Assembly: GCA_934393265.1 (NCBI GenBank)
Contig: CAKRQL010000001.1
Coordinates: 1-64,000, forward strand
DNA from: an uncultured Eubacteriales bacterium
GTDB lineage: Bacteria > Bacillota > Clostridia > Oscillospirales > CAG-272
Reading direction: 5' to 3'
Length of the DNA: 64,000 bases
The position numbers and the translations under genes were made by a program. The notes beneath the pieces are model-generated. The model worked only from the letters and a program-made list of their open reading frames with translations, was not told the origin of the DNA and searched no databases. Shown piece after piece: positions 1 through 9,400 of the stretch (within the stretch, counting starts at the first letter, position 1; every line of letters starts with the position of its first letter).

Positions 1-77
1 TACACCCCGTTCGACTTGAATGTGTTATGCACGCCGCCAGCGTTAATCCTGAGCCAGGATCAAACTCTCTAAATAAT
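1..77 (-). rRNA. rrs: 16S rRNA, 5' end (partial)
   Basis: Read on the minus strand, this is the start of a bacterial 16S rRNA. The universal 27F primer site is present at 49-68, followed by the conserved stretch leading to the AAGTCGAACG helix. The rest lies left of the window. The mature 5' end is placed from alignment to the usual distance before the 27F site and could be off by a few bases. Confidence 0.97.
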
Positions 78-244
78 TGTATAATATCTCCAAAACAGAC
101 TTACGCCCGCCTCAGAGTCATTACCTCGTATTCAGAGCTTTGCTTCTAGCAATTCTTCTAATTACTCGTTAAAGTTCGTACTCTTCAAAGTGTTTTCGAC
201 AGATTTCCTCGCACTTTTTCAGTGCTTCTTTTCAGAAATTTCTG

Positions 245-267
245 TTGTTCAATTTTCAAGGAACAAG
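245..267 (-). promoter_or_regulatory. rRNA leader boxA-like antitermination site
   Basis: On the minus strand this reads TTGTTCCTTGAAAATTGAAC, matching the TGTTCTTTGAAAACT element that precedes 16S genes in Bacillus and Clostridium. It lies between the rRNA promoter and the 16S start, as expected for Nus-factor antitermination. The remaining leader (81-244) shows no other feature I can name. Confidence 0.7.
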
Positions 268-313
268 CGCACTCTGCCGCAGTTTATTAAGTCCTCCGAC
301 ACAATGCTTGTCT

Positions 314-342
314 ATTATACAACCTGTCGAGAGATTTGTCAA
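314..342 (-). promoter_or_regulatory. rRNA operon promoter
   Basis: Minus-strand TTGACA (337-342) and TATAAT (314-319) are both perfect and separated by 17 bp. The transcript would start near 307 and run through the boxA site into 16S. Confidence 0.9.
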
Positions 343-497
343 TACTTTTTTCAAAGATTTTTAATTTTTTCTTTTTCTGTCGCGTATTATATAAAACGGA
401 TGCAAAAATCGCCGTACCGTACGGACAAAATACAGGCGCCATATATAAATAAAGGAAGAAAAAGCGATTTTCGCCGGTTTTATTAACAAACCCGCGC

Positions 498-526
498 TTG
501 ACACTCACGGAGAATTATGATAGAAT
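498..526 (+). promoter_or_regulatory. Promoter of the membrane protein/CPBP operon
   Basis: TTGACA (498-503), 17 bp, TAGAAT (521-526), with ATGA just before the -10. The same ATGATAGAAT core recurs in the promoters at 17463 and 22982. Confidence 0.85.
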
Positions 527-576
527 GGCGATAGGATGACCCGCGGCGACGCGGGAAATGAAAGGAAATATCAAAA

Positions 577-1185
577 ATGAAAAAACTTAAATTTGCGCCA
601 CGCAAGGACTTCTGGCTCTTTATTGCTCTCGGAATAATTGCCGTGCTTGTAGCCCTCGTGCTTGCTCCGTTCTGGCAGAATACAAATGTATTCTTCTCCG
701 ACTGGGGCGTATATGCACTTAAGATAATGATAGCTATATGTCTGCTCGCATACATCTCGTTCTGTCTCGCGCCGAAGATTATACGCGGCGGGCGTAATGT
801 TGTAACCGTGCTTACTGTCATTGAATCGGTATGTCTTCTCTTCGTCGCACTCGGCTGTATACTTGCGCAGTTCAATGTCATCAACATAAGCGGCGCATGC
901 TCTATATTCGGTCTGTGTCTCTTCTTCCGCGGAACGGTCGAAATCTTCCGCGCATATTACTACCGCGGCGGCGAATCCCGCCCGTATCCGGTATGGCAGC
1001 TCGTCATAGCTATCGCCATGCTCTCATTCGGTACCTACTGCTTCGCAAAGCAACTGCTCTCCGACACGACGATACTTTGGATATTTGTTGTCTTTATACT
1101 CGTTGTCGGTGCCCTGCTCATAACCTACGGTGCGGTATGCTCGCCGAAAAAGTTAAAGAAAACCAAAAATTCCAAAGAAGCCTGA
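577..1185 (+). CDS. Integral membrane protein, DUF308/HdeD-like (unassigned)
   Basis: A 202-residue protein that is almost entirely hydrophobic. About six membrane helices can be drawn, separated by short charged loops, with a Lys-rich cytosolic tail (residues 190-202). The segment around residues 105-130 (GLCLFFRGTVEI) resembles the repeated membrane unit of DUF308/HdeD proteins, but I would not assign a function from that. The start is supported by AAAGGA a few bases upstream and by the promoter at 498-526. The gene lies 21 bp before a CPBP protease homologue and is probably co-transcribed with it. Confidence 0.8.
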   Translation: MKKLKFAPRKDFWLFIALGIIAVLVALVLAPFWQNTNVFFSDWGVYALKIMIAICLLAYISFCLAPKIIRGGRNVVTVLTVIESVCLLFVALGCILAQFNVINISGACSIFGLCLFFRGTVEIFRAYYYRGGESRPYPVWQLVIAIAMLSFGTYCFAKQLLSDTTILWIFVVFILVVGALLITYGAVCSPKKLKKTKNSKEA

Positions 1186-1206
1186 CCCACATGAAAGGAG
1201 CGACAA

Positions 1207-2268
1207 ATGCAGGATACCGAATACCGTGAGGCGGGCGAAGGCTCTGACTCCGGCGACGCACTCTATGGAGCTGTGCGCTCCATGCGCAGAAGCTATGCCA
1301 GGTATTTTCTCGCGCTGATTGCATATACTGCCGTAGCTTATTTTGTCATTATCGCATTTGAGCTTGCAGCGATACTTATTTTCAATGCTCCGGAAATACT
1401 CAGTAACATATATGTCAACTGGTTACTCAACACAGTGCCGACATATATATTCGGATTTGGAGTGTTCTACCTCATAATCCGGAAGATGAAAACCTACGGT
1501 AAAGAAAAAAGCAGGATAACCGTACCGGAATTTCTCATTCTCTTCTGCATCGCTAATCTACTCATGACCGTCGGTGCACTCATCGGGAACCTGCTCAATG
1601 CACAGATAAGCGCGCTTATCGGCAAGGAGATAAAAAACGATGTCTCCGACATGATAGAGAGTACGCCGATATGGCTGATAATACTCGTCGTTGTCATCAT
1701 CGGACCGCTCATCGAGGAGCTTCTCTACCGTAAATTCTTCATAGATAAACTCGGGTTTTATAACGAGGGGGCGGCTATCATAACCTCCGCTCTTGCGTTC
1801 GGGCTCTTCCACGGGAACTTTTATCAATTCTTCTACGCATTTCTCCTCGGAATTGTCTTAGCGGCAATATACTCAAAGACGCGAAACCTCGCATACTCTT
1901 ATATCATGCACGCCCTGATAAATTTCTTCGGCTCTGTCGTCTCTATTTTTGTAATGCGAGCCTACGAGAAATACGATGAGTGCATAAAGCTCATTGAGGC
2001 GGGCAAAAAATGCGACCCCGCCGTCCTTGCCGGAAGTGTACTGACTATTGTCTTCTACCTTATGGTTAATTACGGAACGGCGATATTCGGTTTTGTAATG
2101 CTTATCAGATGGCGAAGCAGAATATTCAGAAAACCCGACTCCGACCTCCTTGAGCTCTCTGCTCCTGATTGCAGAGCCGCCATTATGAAAAATATCGGCG
2201 TCATCGCATTTACGGTGCTCGCCGTCATACAGTTTGCTGTTGGAATTATCCAGAGTGCGCTCGCCTGA
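1207..2268 (+). CDS. CPBP family intramembrane glutamic endopeptidase
   Basis: A 353-residue multi-span protein of the CPBP (CAAX protease/Abi) family. The three family motifs are visible: EELLYR (EExxxR, about residue 170), FGLFHG (FxxxH, about 198) and HALIN (HxxxN, about 235). In the family the Glu and His residues form the intramembrane active site. Members process prenylated proteins in eukaryotes; in bacteria they are linked to bacteriocin self-immunity and membrane-protein turnover. The substrate here is unknown. The start follows a GAAAGGAG Shine-Dalgarno. It is the second gene of a two-gene operon; an 8-bp hairpin (2311-2333) follows but has no T-run. No bacteriocin gene is visible nearby. 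Confidence 0.88.
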   Translation: MQDTEYREAGEGSDSGDALYGAVRSMRRSYARYFLALIAYTAVAYFVIIAFELAAILIFNAPEILSNIYVNWLLNTVPTYIFGFGVFYLIIRKMKTYGKEKSRITVPEFLILFCIANLLMTVGALIGNLLNAQISALIGKEIKNDVSDMIESTPIWLIILVVVIIGPLIEELLYRKFFIDKLGFYNEGAAIITSALAFGLFHGNFYQFFYAFLLGIVLAAIYSKTRNLAYSYIMHALINFFGSVVSIFVMRAYEKYDECIKLIEAGKKCDPAVLAGSVLTIVFYLMVNYGTAIFGFVMLIRWRSRIFRKPDSDLLELSAPDCRAAIMKNIGVIAFTVLAVIQFAVGIIQSALA

Positions 2269-2396
2269 AAAGATATTCTGACATTAACGTCCCGGGATGT
2301 GATATGCACCTCCAAAAGCGTCTGACTTTTGGATGCGCTTCATTTCTCCGGGGCGTTTTCTGCTAAAAAACAACCGTTGAACACCGCTTTTTGTCT

Positions 2397-2426
2397 GTAA
2401 TAATCGTGTCATGCCATGCATATCAT
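2397..2426 (+). promoter_or_regulatory. Candidate sigma-E promoter of spoIVA
   Basis: GTAATAAT at 2397-2404, 14 bp, then CATATCAT at 2419-2426 resembles the sigma-E (mother cell) pattern of an ATA-type -35 and CATA-type -10. spoIVA is sigma-E dependent in Bacillus, so this is the expected class. The match is by eye only. Confidence 0.4.
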
Positions 2427-2458
2427 AGACTGAAAATGCTTTTTCGGAGGAAACAGAT

Positions 2459-3919
2459 ATGGCTGACAATTCTATTTATCGCGATATTGCGAAACGCACC
2501 GGGGGCGACATCTACATAGGAGTTGTCGGACCGGTCAGGACGGGAAAATCAACATTTATACACAGATTTCTTGAATGTGCGGTTCTGCCGAATATCGAAA
2601 ACGAATACGACAGGGCGCGGACAACCGACGAGCTCCCACAGAGCGCCACCGGGAAAACCATTATGACAACGGAGCCAAAATTTGTCCCCGACGAATCCGT
2701 GCGTATAAAGCTCGGAGACGGGACGGAGTTCAATGTCAAAATGATCGACTGCGTCGGATATATGGTAGACGGCGCGCTCGGCGCCATGGAGGGCGAGGAT
2801 GTACGGATGGTCAAGACCCCATGGTCCGAGGAGGCAATGCCGTTTTCCGAGGCGGCGGAGATAGGCACCGGAAAGGTCATCGGCGACCACTCCACGATAG
2901 GAATACTTGTTACTACCGACGGGAGCTTTACCGACATTCCGCGCGAGAGCTATATCCCCGCCGAGGAGCGCGTCGCAAAAGAGCTGTCGGAAATCGACAA
3001 GCCATACGCAATAATACTTAATTCAGCAACCCCCGGAAATGAGGAGACAAAACGGCTCGCCGCCTCGCTCGAAGAAAAATACGGAGTTCCGGTAGCGCTC
3101 GTCGACTGCACGAAGCTAGACCGCGAGGATGTGCGCGAGATACTCGCGCTCGTGCTCTCGGAATTTCCTGTCAGAGAAGAAATATTCCGGCTCCCGGAGT
3201 GGATAACCGTACTGCCGGAGGAGCATCGGCTCTATCGCGAGGCCATCGCGCGGATAAGTGATTTTTCGGATAAAACCGAGCGCTTCTGCGATATAGAAAA
3301 AGCCCTCGCCGAGACCGAGGGTATTGAAAAAGTAAGCGTCGACGCCGGGGACGGAACGGCAATATTCACACTGCCGGTGCCGCGGAGCGAATTTTACGGC
3401 GTCGTAAGCGAGATGACCGGGCTCACCGTCGGTGACGACGCGGAGCTCTTACAGTGCATCGTGAAGCTCTCCGGCGAGGCACGTGAGTACGAAAAGGTCT
3501 CCGACGCACTTCGCGATGTGAGGGAGCGCGGATACGGAATAGTCATGCCGGAGCCCGACGAGGTCGAGCTCGAGGAACCGGAGCTCGTAAAGCAGCCGGG
3601 CGGCTGGGGTGTCAAGGTCACGGCAAGAGCCGACTCCATACACATGATAAAAGCCGGGATAGTCGCCGACTTCAGCCCCGTTGTCGGGACGCAGGAGCAG
3701 TCCGAGGAGGTCGCAAAATATCTTATCGGTGAGTTTGAGGCAGACCCGAAAAAGGTATGGCAATCAAACATGTTCGGTCGCTCGCTCTATGATTTAATAA
3801 ATGACGGCATGCACGCAAAACTTGCGCACATGCCGGATGAATCGAGAGAAAAAATGGGGCAGACGCTCGAGAAGATTATCAACGAAGGGTCTAACGGGCT
3901 TATCTGTATTCTTCTCTGA
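2459..3919 (+). CDS. spoIVA: Stage IV sporulation protein A (coat morphogenetic ATPase)
   Basis: A full-length SpoIVA of 486 residues, close to the 490-residue family norm. SpoIVA polymerises on the forespore surface, using ATP hydrolysis, to form the basement layer of the spore coat. The P-loop GPVRTGKST lies at about residues 24-32, followed by the family-typical region containing ATGKTIMTTEPKFVP and a DCVGY segment. The C-terminal region, needed for anchoring in Bacillus, is present. The start is supported by GGAGG eight bases upstream. The gene stands alone and converges on a Sel1-repeat gene. It shows that the organism can form endospores or recently could. Confidence 0.98.
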   Translation: MADNSIYRDIAKRTGGDIYIGVVGPVRTGKSTFIHRFLECAVLPNIENEYDRARTTDELPQSATGKTIMTTEPKFVPDESVRIKLGDGTEFNVKMIDCVGYMVDGALGAMEGEDVRMVKTPWSEEAMPFSEAAEIGTGKVIGDHSTIGILVTTDGSFTDIPRESYIPAEERVAKELSEIDKPYAIILNSATPGNEETKRLAASLEEKYGVPVALVDCTKLDREDVREILALVLSEFPVREEIFRLPEWITVLPEEHRLYREAIARISDFSDKTERFCDIEKALAETEGIEKVSVDAGDGTAIFTLPVPRSEFYGVVSEMTGLTVGDDAELLQCIVKLSGEAREYEKVSDALRDVRERGYGIVMPEPDEVELEEPELVKQPGGWGVKVTARADSIHMIKAGIVADFSPVVGTQEQSEEVAKYLIGEFEADPKKVWQSNMFGRSLYDLINDGMHAKLAHMPDESREKMGQTLEKIINEGSNGLICILL

Positions 3920-3934
3920 ACGTATTACAGGTGC

Positions 3935-4696
3935 TTATTCCCGGCGTCTTCCTCTGCCGGATGAGAGATACATGTCGGTGCGTACGCCGTTTGCCTCAAG
4001 GTAAGCCACGGCGTCCTCCGACCCGCTCCGCCCCGCCATGAGCATAAGATACGCGCCGCGCTTTATATCCGCATCTATGCCGAGGCCGTCAATGTGGCAC
4101 TTTGCATACAGGTACTTTCCCTTTGCCACAAGGTCATCGACATACTCCGGCGCATGATATGCGGCGATGCGGAACCAGTCAAACGCCTCGCGCCCGTCGG
4201 CATGAATTACCGAAAAGCGTGCTGCCTCATCCTGCTCTGCCACATCGGGATCGATGTATCCGTCTATCAGATTTTCGTCTCTTCTGTATTCGGGCTTGTG
4301 ATAAGGAATACGCGATATAAAGGCTATATCCGGTTCTATCATACAACCGGTGGTAAATGCCATACCGAGATAAAGCTGTGCCTCTATACACCCCGCGTCA
4401 GCCGCCGCGCGGATGTGCTCATATGCCCGGTGATAGTCCTTTGCTACCCCCTCGCCACGCATATAGAGCATGCCGAGATTATATTCCGCGTCGCCGCCAT
4501 CGACATCACGGGCAAAGGAGAAAAAGCTCTTCGCCTCGTGCATATCGCACGCAACGCCTATCCCGCGGTAAAGACAATATCCGTAATTGAACGCCGCATC
4601 GGCTATCCCGTCGCGCGCGCCGTCAAGATACATCTGTGCCGCGGCGGCATAATCGCCGCGCAGATATGCGGCATTTGCTTTCGCAGTGCTGTACAT
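3935..4696 (-). CDS. Sel1-repeat (TPR-like) protein
   Basis: A 253-residue soluble protein built from Sel1-like repeats, the alpha/alpha solenoid units that mediate protein-protein contacts. Typical units include AAFNYGYCLYRGIG and AEYNLGMLYMRGEGV, spaced about 36 residues apart in the first half; the C-terminal half is more diverged. I chose the ATG at 4696 because AGAGG precedes it. A longer in-frame start at 4768 would begin inside a stable hairpin (4739-4766) and is less likely. No signal peptide is seen, so it probably acts in the cytoplasm. The partner is unknown. It lies downstream of cysS on the same strand, separated by that hairpin. Confidence 0.85.
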   Translation of the reverse strand: MYSTAKANAAYLRGDYAAAAQMYLDGARDGIADAAFNYGYCLYRGIGVACDMHEAKSFFSFARDVDGGDAEYNLGMLYMRGEGVAKDYHRAYEHIRAAADAGCIEAQLYLGMAFTTGCMIEPDIAFISRIPYHKPEYRRDENLIDGYIDPDVAEQDEAARFSVIHADGREAFDWFRIAAYHAPEYVDDLVAKGKYLYAKCHIDGLGIDADIKRGAYLMLMAGRSGSEDAVAYLEANGVRTDMYLSSGRGRRRE

Positions 4697-4738
4697 TTCA
4701 AAAGACCTCTGTTTATTAATTATCCGGGTATATATCGT

Positions 4739-4766
4739 GGCAGAGCTGTTTGTTTTCAGCTCTGCC
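4739..4766 (-). terminator. Hairpin after cysS, possible terminator
   Basis: A perfect 10-bp stem (GGCAGAGCTG/CAGCTCTGCC) with an 8-nt loop begins 13 bp after the cysS stop. On the minus strand it is not followed by a T-run, so termination may be partial and the Sel1 gene may be read through. Confidence 0.5.
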
Positions 4767-4779
4767 ATTTACCTTGATT

Positions 4780-6210
4780 TTATTTTGCCACGGTATAAGC
4801 CGTGCCTTCCTTGGTATCGATGAGCGTCACGCCGCGCTCCGCAAGCTCTGCCCTTATTCTGTCAGCCTCCGCATAATTGCGCTCTGCCTTTGCGTTGCGG
4901 CGCGCCTCTATCATGGACTTAACATATTCGTCAAGTTCGGGATCTGCCCCGCTCTCCTCCGGCTTTTCATTTTTCCGGACAGTCTCGGCGTGCCCTATAA
5001 GATCGAGACCGAGAACGCGGTCAAAGTCTCCTATCAGGGCAAGCTTTGTCGCGTCATTGGTTTTCAGCTTGAATACATCATAAACCGCAGTTATAGCAAG
5101 CGAGGTATTCAGGTCATTGTCAAGTGCCTCTGTAAACCGGCTACGCCCGTCCGAAAATGCAGCGGAGTCCACCTCGCCGTCCGCCGGATTAAGCTGTGCT
5201 ATTCGGGCAATGAGCTTCGAGTATGCATTCTTTGCGTTATCGAGATTATCCCACGAGAAGAGCAGGTTCTTGCGGTAATGTGACTGCAGGCAGAAGAAAC
5301 GATAAACAAGCGGGTCATATCCCTTTGATTCGAGCACCGAAACGGTGAGTATGTCGCCCTTTGACTTGCTCATTTTTCCGCCCTCTGTATTGAGGTGATG
5401 AACATGGAACCAGTAATGGCACCACTCATGCCCGAATGCAGACTCGCTCTGTGCTATCTCGTTTGTATGATGAGGAAACACATTATCTATACCGCCGCAG
5501 TGAATATCAAGATACTCACCACAGTACTTCTCGGCGATGCAGGAGCACTCAATATGCCAGCCGGGATAGCCGACGCCGAACGGAGAATCCCATTTCAGCT
5601 CCTGCGAATCAAATTTTGACTTCGTAAACCAGAGGACGAAATCCGCCTTGTTGCGTTTATTGCTGTCCTCCTCTACCGTATCGCGGACTCCGACGGCAAG
5701 ATCCTCCTCGGTGAATCCGCCGAAAACGTAATATTTTTCGAGCTTTGAGGTGTCAAAATATATATTTCCGCCGGCATGGTATGCATAACCCTTTTCAAGA
5801 AGGGTCTCTATCATTTTTATAAACTCCGCAATACACCCGGTAGCAGGCTGGACATAGTCCGGTCTTTTTATATTGAGCTTCCTGCAATCCTCAAAAAACG
5901 CATTCGTGTAGAACTCGGCTATCTGCATTACGGACTTATGCTCGCGCTTTGCACCTTTGAGCATTTTGTCCTCTCCGGTGTCCGCGTCGCTCGTCAGGTG
6001 ACCGACATCGGTGATATTCATAACGCGCTTTACATCATATCCCGAGTAGCGCAGGTATTTTTCAAGTACATCCTCCATTATGTAGGAGCGGAGGTTGCCG
6101 ACATGCGCATAGTGATACACCGTAGGTCCGCAGGTATACATTGATACCTTTCCCGGCTCACGAGGTGTAAACAGCTCGCGCGTTCTTGTCAGCGAATTAT
6201 AAAGATACAT
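4780..6210 (-). CDS. cysS: Cysteine--tRNA ligase
   Basis: A 476-residue class I aminoacyl-tRNA synthetase that charges tRNA-Cys. The HIGH-type motif lies in CGPTVYHYAHVGN (residues 27-39) and the KMSKS motif at about residue 279. The zinc-site region GWHIECSCIAEKY and the GGIDNVFPHHTNE stretch are typical of CysRS. Length matches the family (about 465). Transcription starts from the promoter at 6248-6276. The roughly 30-nt leader is too short for a T-box riboswitch. Confidence 0.98.
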   Translation of the reverse strand: MYLYNSLTRTRELFTPREPGKVSMYTCGPTVYHYAHVGNLRSYIMEDVLEKYLRYSGYDVKRVMNITDVGHLTSDADTGEDKMLKGAKREHKSVMQIAEFYTNAFFEDCRKLNIKRPDYVQPATGCIAEFIKMIETLLEKGYAYHAGGNIYFDTSKLEKYYVFGGFTEEDLAVGVRDTVEEDSNKRNKADFVLWFTKSKFDSQELKWDSPFGVGYPGWHIECSCIAEKYCGEYLDIHCGGIDNVFPHHTNEIAQSESAFGHEWCHYWFHVHHLNTEGGKMSKSKGDILTVSVLESKGYDPLVYRFFCLQSHYRKNLLFSWDNLDNAKNAYSKLIARIAQLNPADGEVDSAAFSDGRSRFTEALDNDLNTSLAITAVYDVFKLKTNDATKLALIGDFDRVLGLDLIGHAETVRKNEKPEESGADPELDEYVKSMIEARRNAKAERNYAEADRIRAELAERGVTLIDTKEGTAYTVAK

Positions 6211-6247
6211 ATGGGTGCCTCACATAAATATATTTTACCAAGTACCG

Positions 6248-6276
6248 ATTGTAGCAGAAATATGCCGTTTTGTCAA
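6248..6276 (-). promoter_or_regulatory. cysS promoter
   Basis: Minus-strand TTGACA (6271-6276), 17 bp, TACAAT (6248-6253). It is divergent from the ftsK promoter. Confidence 0.85.
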
Positions 6277-6356
6277 GGTCGGAGGTAAATATTTATTGTT
6301 CCCGCGCCCGACACGTGAAAAACGACGCGCGTGCGTGACTTTTTTTCGGTTTGGTC

Positions 6357-6385
6357 TTGTTTTTTTTTCGCGGTTTTGCTATCAT
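6357..6385 (+). promoter_or_regulatory. ftsK promoter
   Basis: TTGTTT (6357-6362), 17 bp ending in TTGC, TATCAT (6380-6385). The -35 is weak and the upstream T-tract may help. Confidence 0.6.
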
Positions 6386-6426
6386 ATTATGTGTGATATT
6401 ATTACTGCAATCAAGGAGTGTCAGAA

Positions 6427-9400
6427 ATGGCTGATAATAAAAGCAAGAAACAGACAGCGGGCGGATATGCAGGGCTTACCGGCTTTCGCCGCGCGATTCC
6501 TATAATTCTTTTCGCATTCTCGGTATTCATCGCGCTTTGCTTCATAACGCAGAACACGGGGACCCTCGGACAAGCCATTGCCGGTTTTCTCACCGGGCTG
6601 TTCTCATGGGCAGCTTACGGTATACCGCTGCTCCTCGCAATTCATGCAATTTTCTACCCCTCCGACTCCGGAACGCACCGCGTCATAACCCGGGTAATAT
6701 TCACAGTGATAACACTCGTGCTCATCGCCGCGCTCGCGCATACGTTCACCGTCATCGGCACGGAGCCGGTGTTCACCCCCCGCGACTTCTACGAAGCCGG
6801 AAAAAGCTGCGTCGGCGGCGGGTTTATCGGCGGTGTTGTGGCGTATGGAATACTGCGCGTTATAGGCACAGTCGGAATGATAATACTCGCGGTAGCCATG
6901 GCAGCTCTCTATGTCGCATACTGCTTCTCCGGAAAAAACAGTTCACTTAAGCGTGCGGGGCTCTCCCTGCTCTCACTCATAGTCGGATTTTTCGCTCTCA
7001 TTGAAAAAGGCATAAAAAAGCTTGTCCGTCGCTCTAAGGAGAAAAATGCCGAAAAGACGAAGCGCGTCGAGAACGCAAAGAACGAAAACCTCTACGAGGA
7101 TGAGTTTTTCGCGGTCGACAACGGTATGCAGGAGCTAGAGATCCCGTCTCTCAACATAAAGGAGTCGCGCGACGACGAGAGCATAGAGGCTCACCCGACG
7201 CTCCATGACACGGTATATCCGAAGAGCGAGGTCGGCGGCGAGAACCGACCGCCACGCCGTGTCGAGACCGATTACGGAATAGGAACCGACGGCACTTCCG
7301 ATGACGAAAGCGCCCATGACGGACCGGCAGACATAATAATAGAGTCCGAAGCCGAGGCAGCCCCCGCCACGGACGGAGACGAGCGCGACGAGGCGGCAAG
7401 CGAGGTCTTCGGAAAGGACTTTGACCCCTATGACATCGACCTCTCCGCCCCGCCGAAGCAAACGACGACGCGACGCGCCGACCCCGGAGTCTCAGAATAC
7501 GAGAAACCGCTCGACGAGGTTACGGAGGAGTCACTCGCGCGTGCGCGCCGTCTCGAGGAATTCGAGAGACGCAAGGCACAGCTCCTCGGCAAACAGCCGA
7601 CAACCGGCACAGCGTCCGGAGAAGCCGCAACCGGAGCCCACACCGCCGGAGCGCAGACGCATACGTCGGCACAGAGCGCGGCGACAGAGCCTCAAAAGAG
7701 CAATGACACCACCGCGACAGCAACCGAAAAGAAGAACGAAAGCCCCGCCGGGGGCGGTGGAGAGCTGTCACGCGAGGAGCAGATAGCGAAAGCACGCAAT
7801 TTCCGCCCGGACGGTGCGCCCCAGCGTGCCTTCCCCGGTCGCTCACAGCCGAATTACACGCCGGATATGCAGGGGAGCGGCAGCTTCTCCGCTTCTCCGC
7901 TCGACGCTGAGACCGGGTGTACAAATGACGACATAAAGAACATACTCGCAGGCAAATCCGACGACGCGGAGGCACCGGAGGACGGCGAAACAATGGAGTT
8001 CGGCAAGGCGGAGCCGGTGGCAAGCGAGCCGCCAGTCAGAGCCGAGGATTTCAACGTTGATGAATTTTTAGGCAGATACGGTACGCAGACCGACGCATCG
8101 CAAAGCGCCGCGGCAGCAAGGAGGGATGTGCCCCCCGCCACAGGTACGGACGGTACCACGATGAGCTTTGGCTACGAGCCTGCAAGAAACACCTATGCCC
8201 CTCCGACAACCGAGGGCGCGACAACCGGGTATGAGCGCCGCACCTCAGACTATCGCCCGGATAACGACACGGCAGGCACACATGCCGAAGAAACGCAGGC
8301 ACAGCCGACGGGCGGAGCCGCGACCGTAAGCTCCGCAAGAGACGGAATGTCATATATCCGCACCGCAAGGTTTGTATCATCCATGACGGCAGAGCCGGAA
8401 AAACCGGAGCCCGAGAAAACCGTTATAAAGGATTTTAAGCCCGCATCCGAAATCCTCACCGAGCTGCCGGAGAGGAAGCAGGAGGCAGCCGATACGGAGG
8501 ACAAGCAGGAAGATGCCCCTGCCCTGCGCATTGAGCGCTCAAAGGTCGGAGACAGCTTATCTGCCCCGGCTGTCAGTGCGCCGGAGGAGGAAGATGTGCC
8601 CGAAATGACGGAAGAGGACGAGCCGGAAGAGGACGAAGAGGACGCAACCGGGCTCGACAGCTATACCGAGGATGTCCCGGAGGCGGAGGAGATCCCCCCG
8701 GAAAAGCAGAATCCGGACATACTGGATTACAGAAAGCGCTTTACGATATTCTCCGACAGCGCGCCGGAGAATAAGCAGAGCGATAACGGAGCGAGCGGCG
8801 GGCTCGACTTTGAGCCCGGCGACGATTTTGAAATAAGCACCGACGGCGATAAAGACGAGACTGACGACGACGAAAATGCCGACAGCAACGGCACAGATGA
8901 CAGCGACGCGGAATATATCGACGAGCCGGAGGACGAAATCGAAGAGAATGACAGTGACGAGACGGACGACGAAACGGATGAATATGACGATGAGCCGGAT
9001 GAAGAGGACGCGGAGGACGATCTACCCCCGTTTGACAATGCAAAGGATGTAAGCACCCCCGCAAAGGAGGTCAGCGCCGCGCCCGACTACTCGAACTATG
9101 CCCCGCCCCCGCTCACACTGCTTAAAGCTCCGCCGGAGGTCGACGACTCCGACGCCACGGAGGAGATACAGCGCAATTCCGAAAAGCTCATAGACACGCT
9201 CGCCTCCTTTAACGTCAATGCATCAATCAAGGGCGTCGACCGCGGGCCGCGTATCACAAGATACGAGGTTGTCCCCGCAAGAGGCGTCAAGGTCAGCCAG
9301 GTAACGAGCCTGTTTGACGATATAACGATGAACCTTGCCTCCGAGGGAATACGCATGGAGGCACCCATACCCGGGCAGTCCGCCATAGGCTTTGAGATAC

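Noticed and set aside
4697..4768. Longer N-terminus for the Sel1-repeat protein (start at 4768)
   Set aside because: It would translate through a perfect 10-bp hairpin after cysS; AGAGG before ATG 4696 is a better ribosome site.
6211..6247. T-box or other riboswitch before cysS
   Set aside because: The predicted leader is only about 30 nt.
7135..9064. Long open frames on the opposite strand of ftsK and of the giant surface gene
   Set aside because: They mirror low-complexity Glu/Asp/Ser/Pro codons, have no ribosome sites and encode no recognisable domain.
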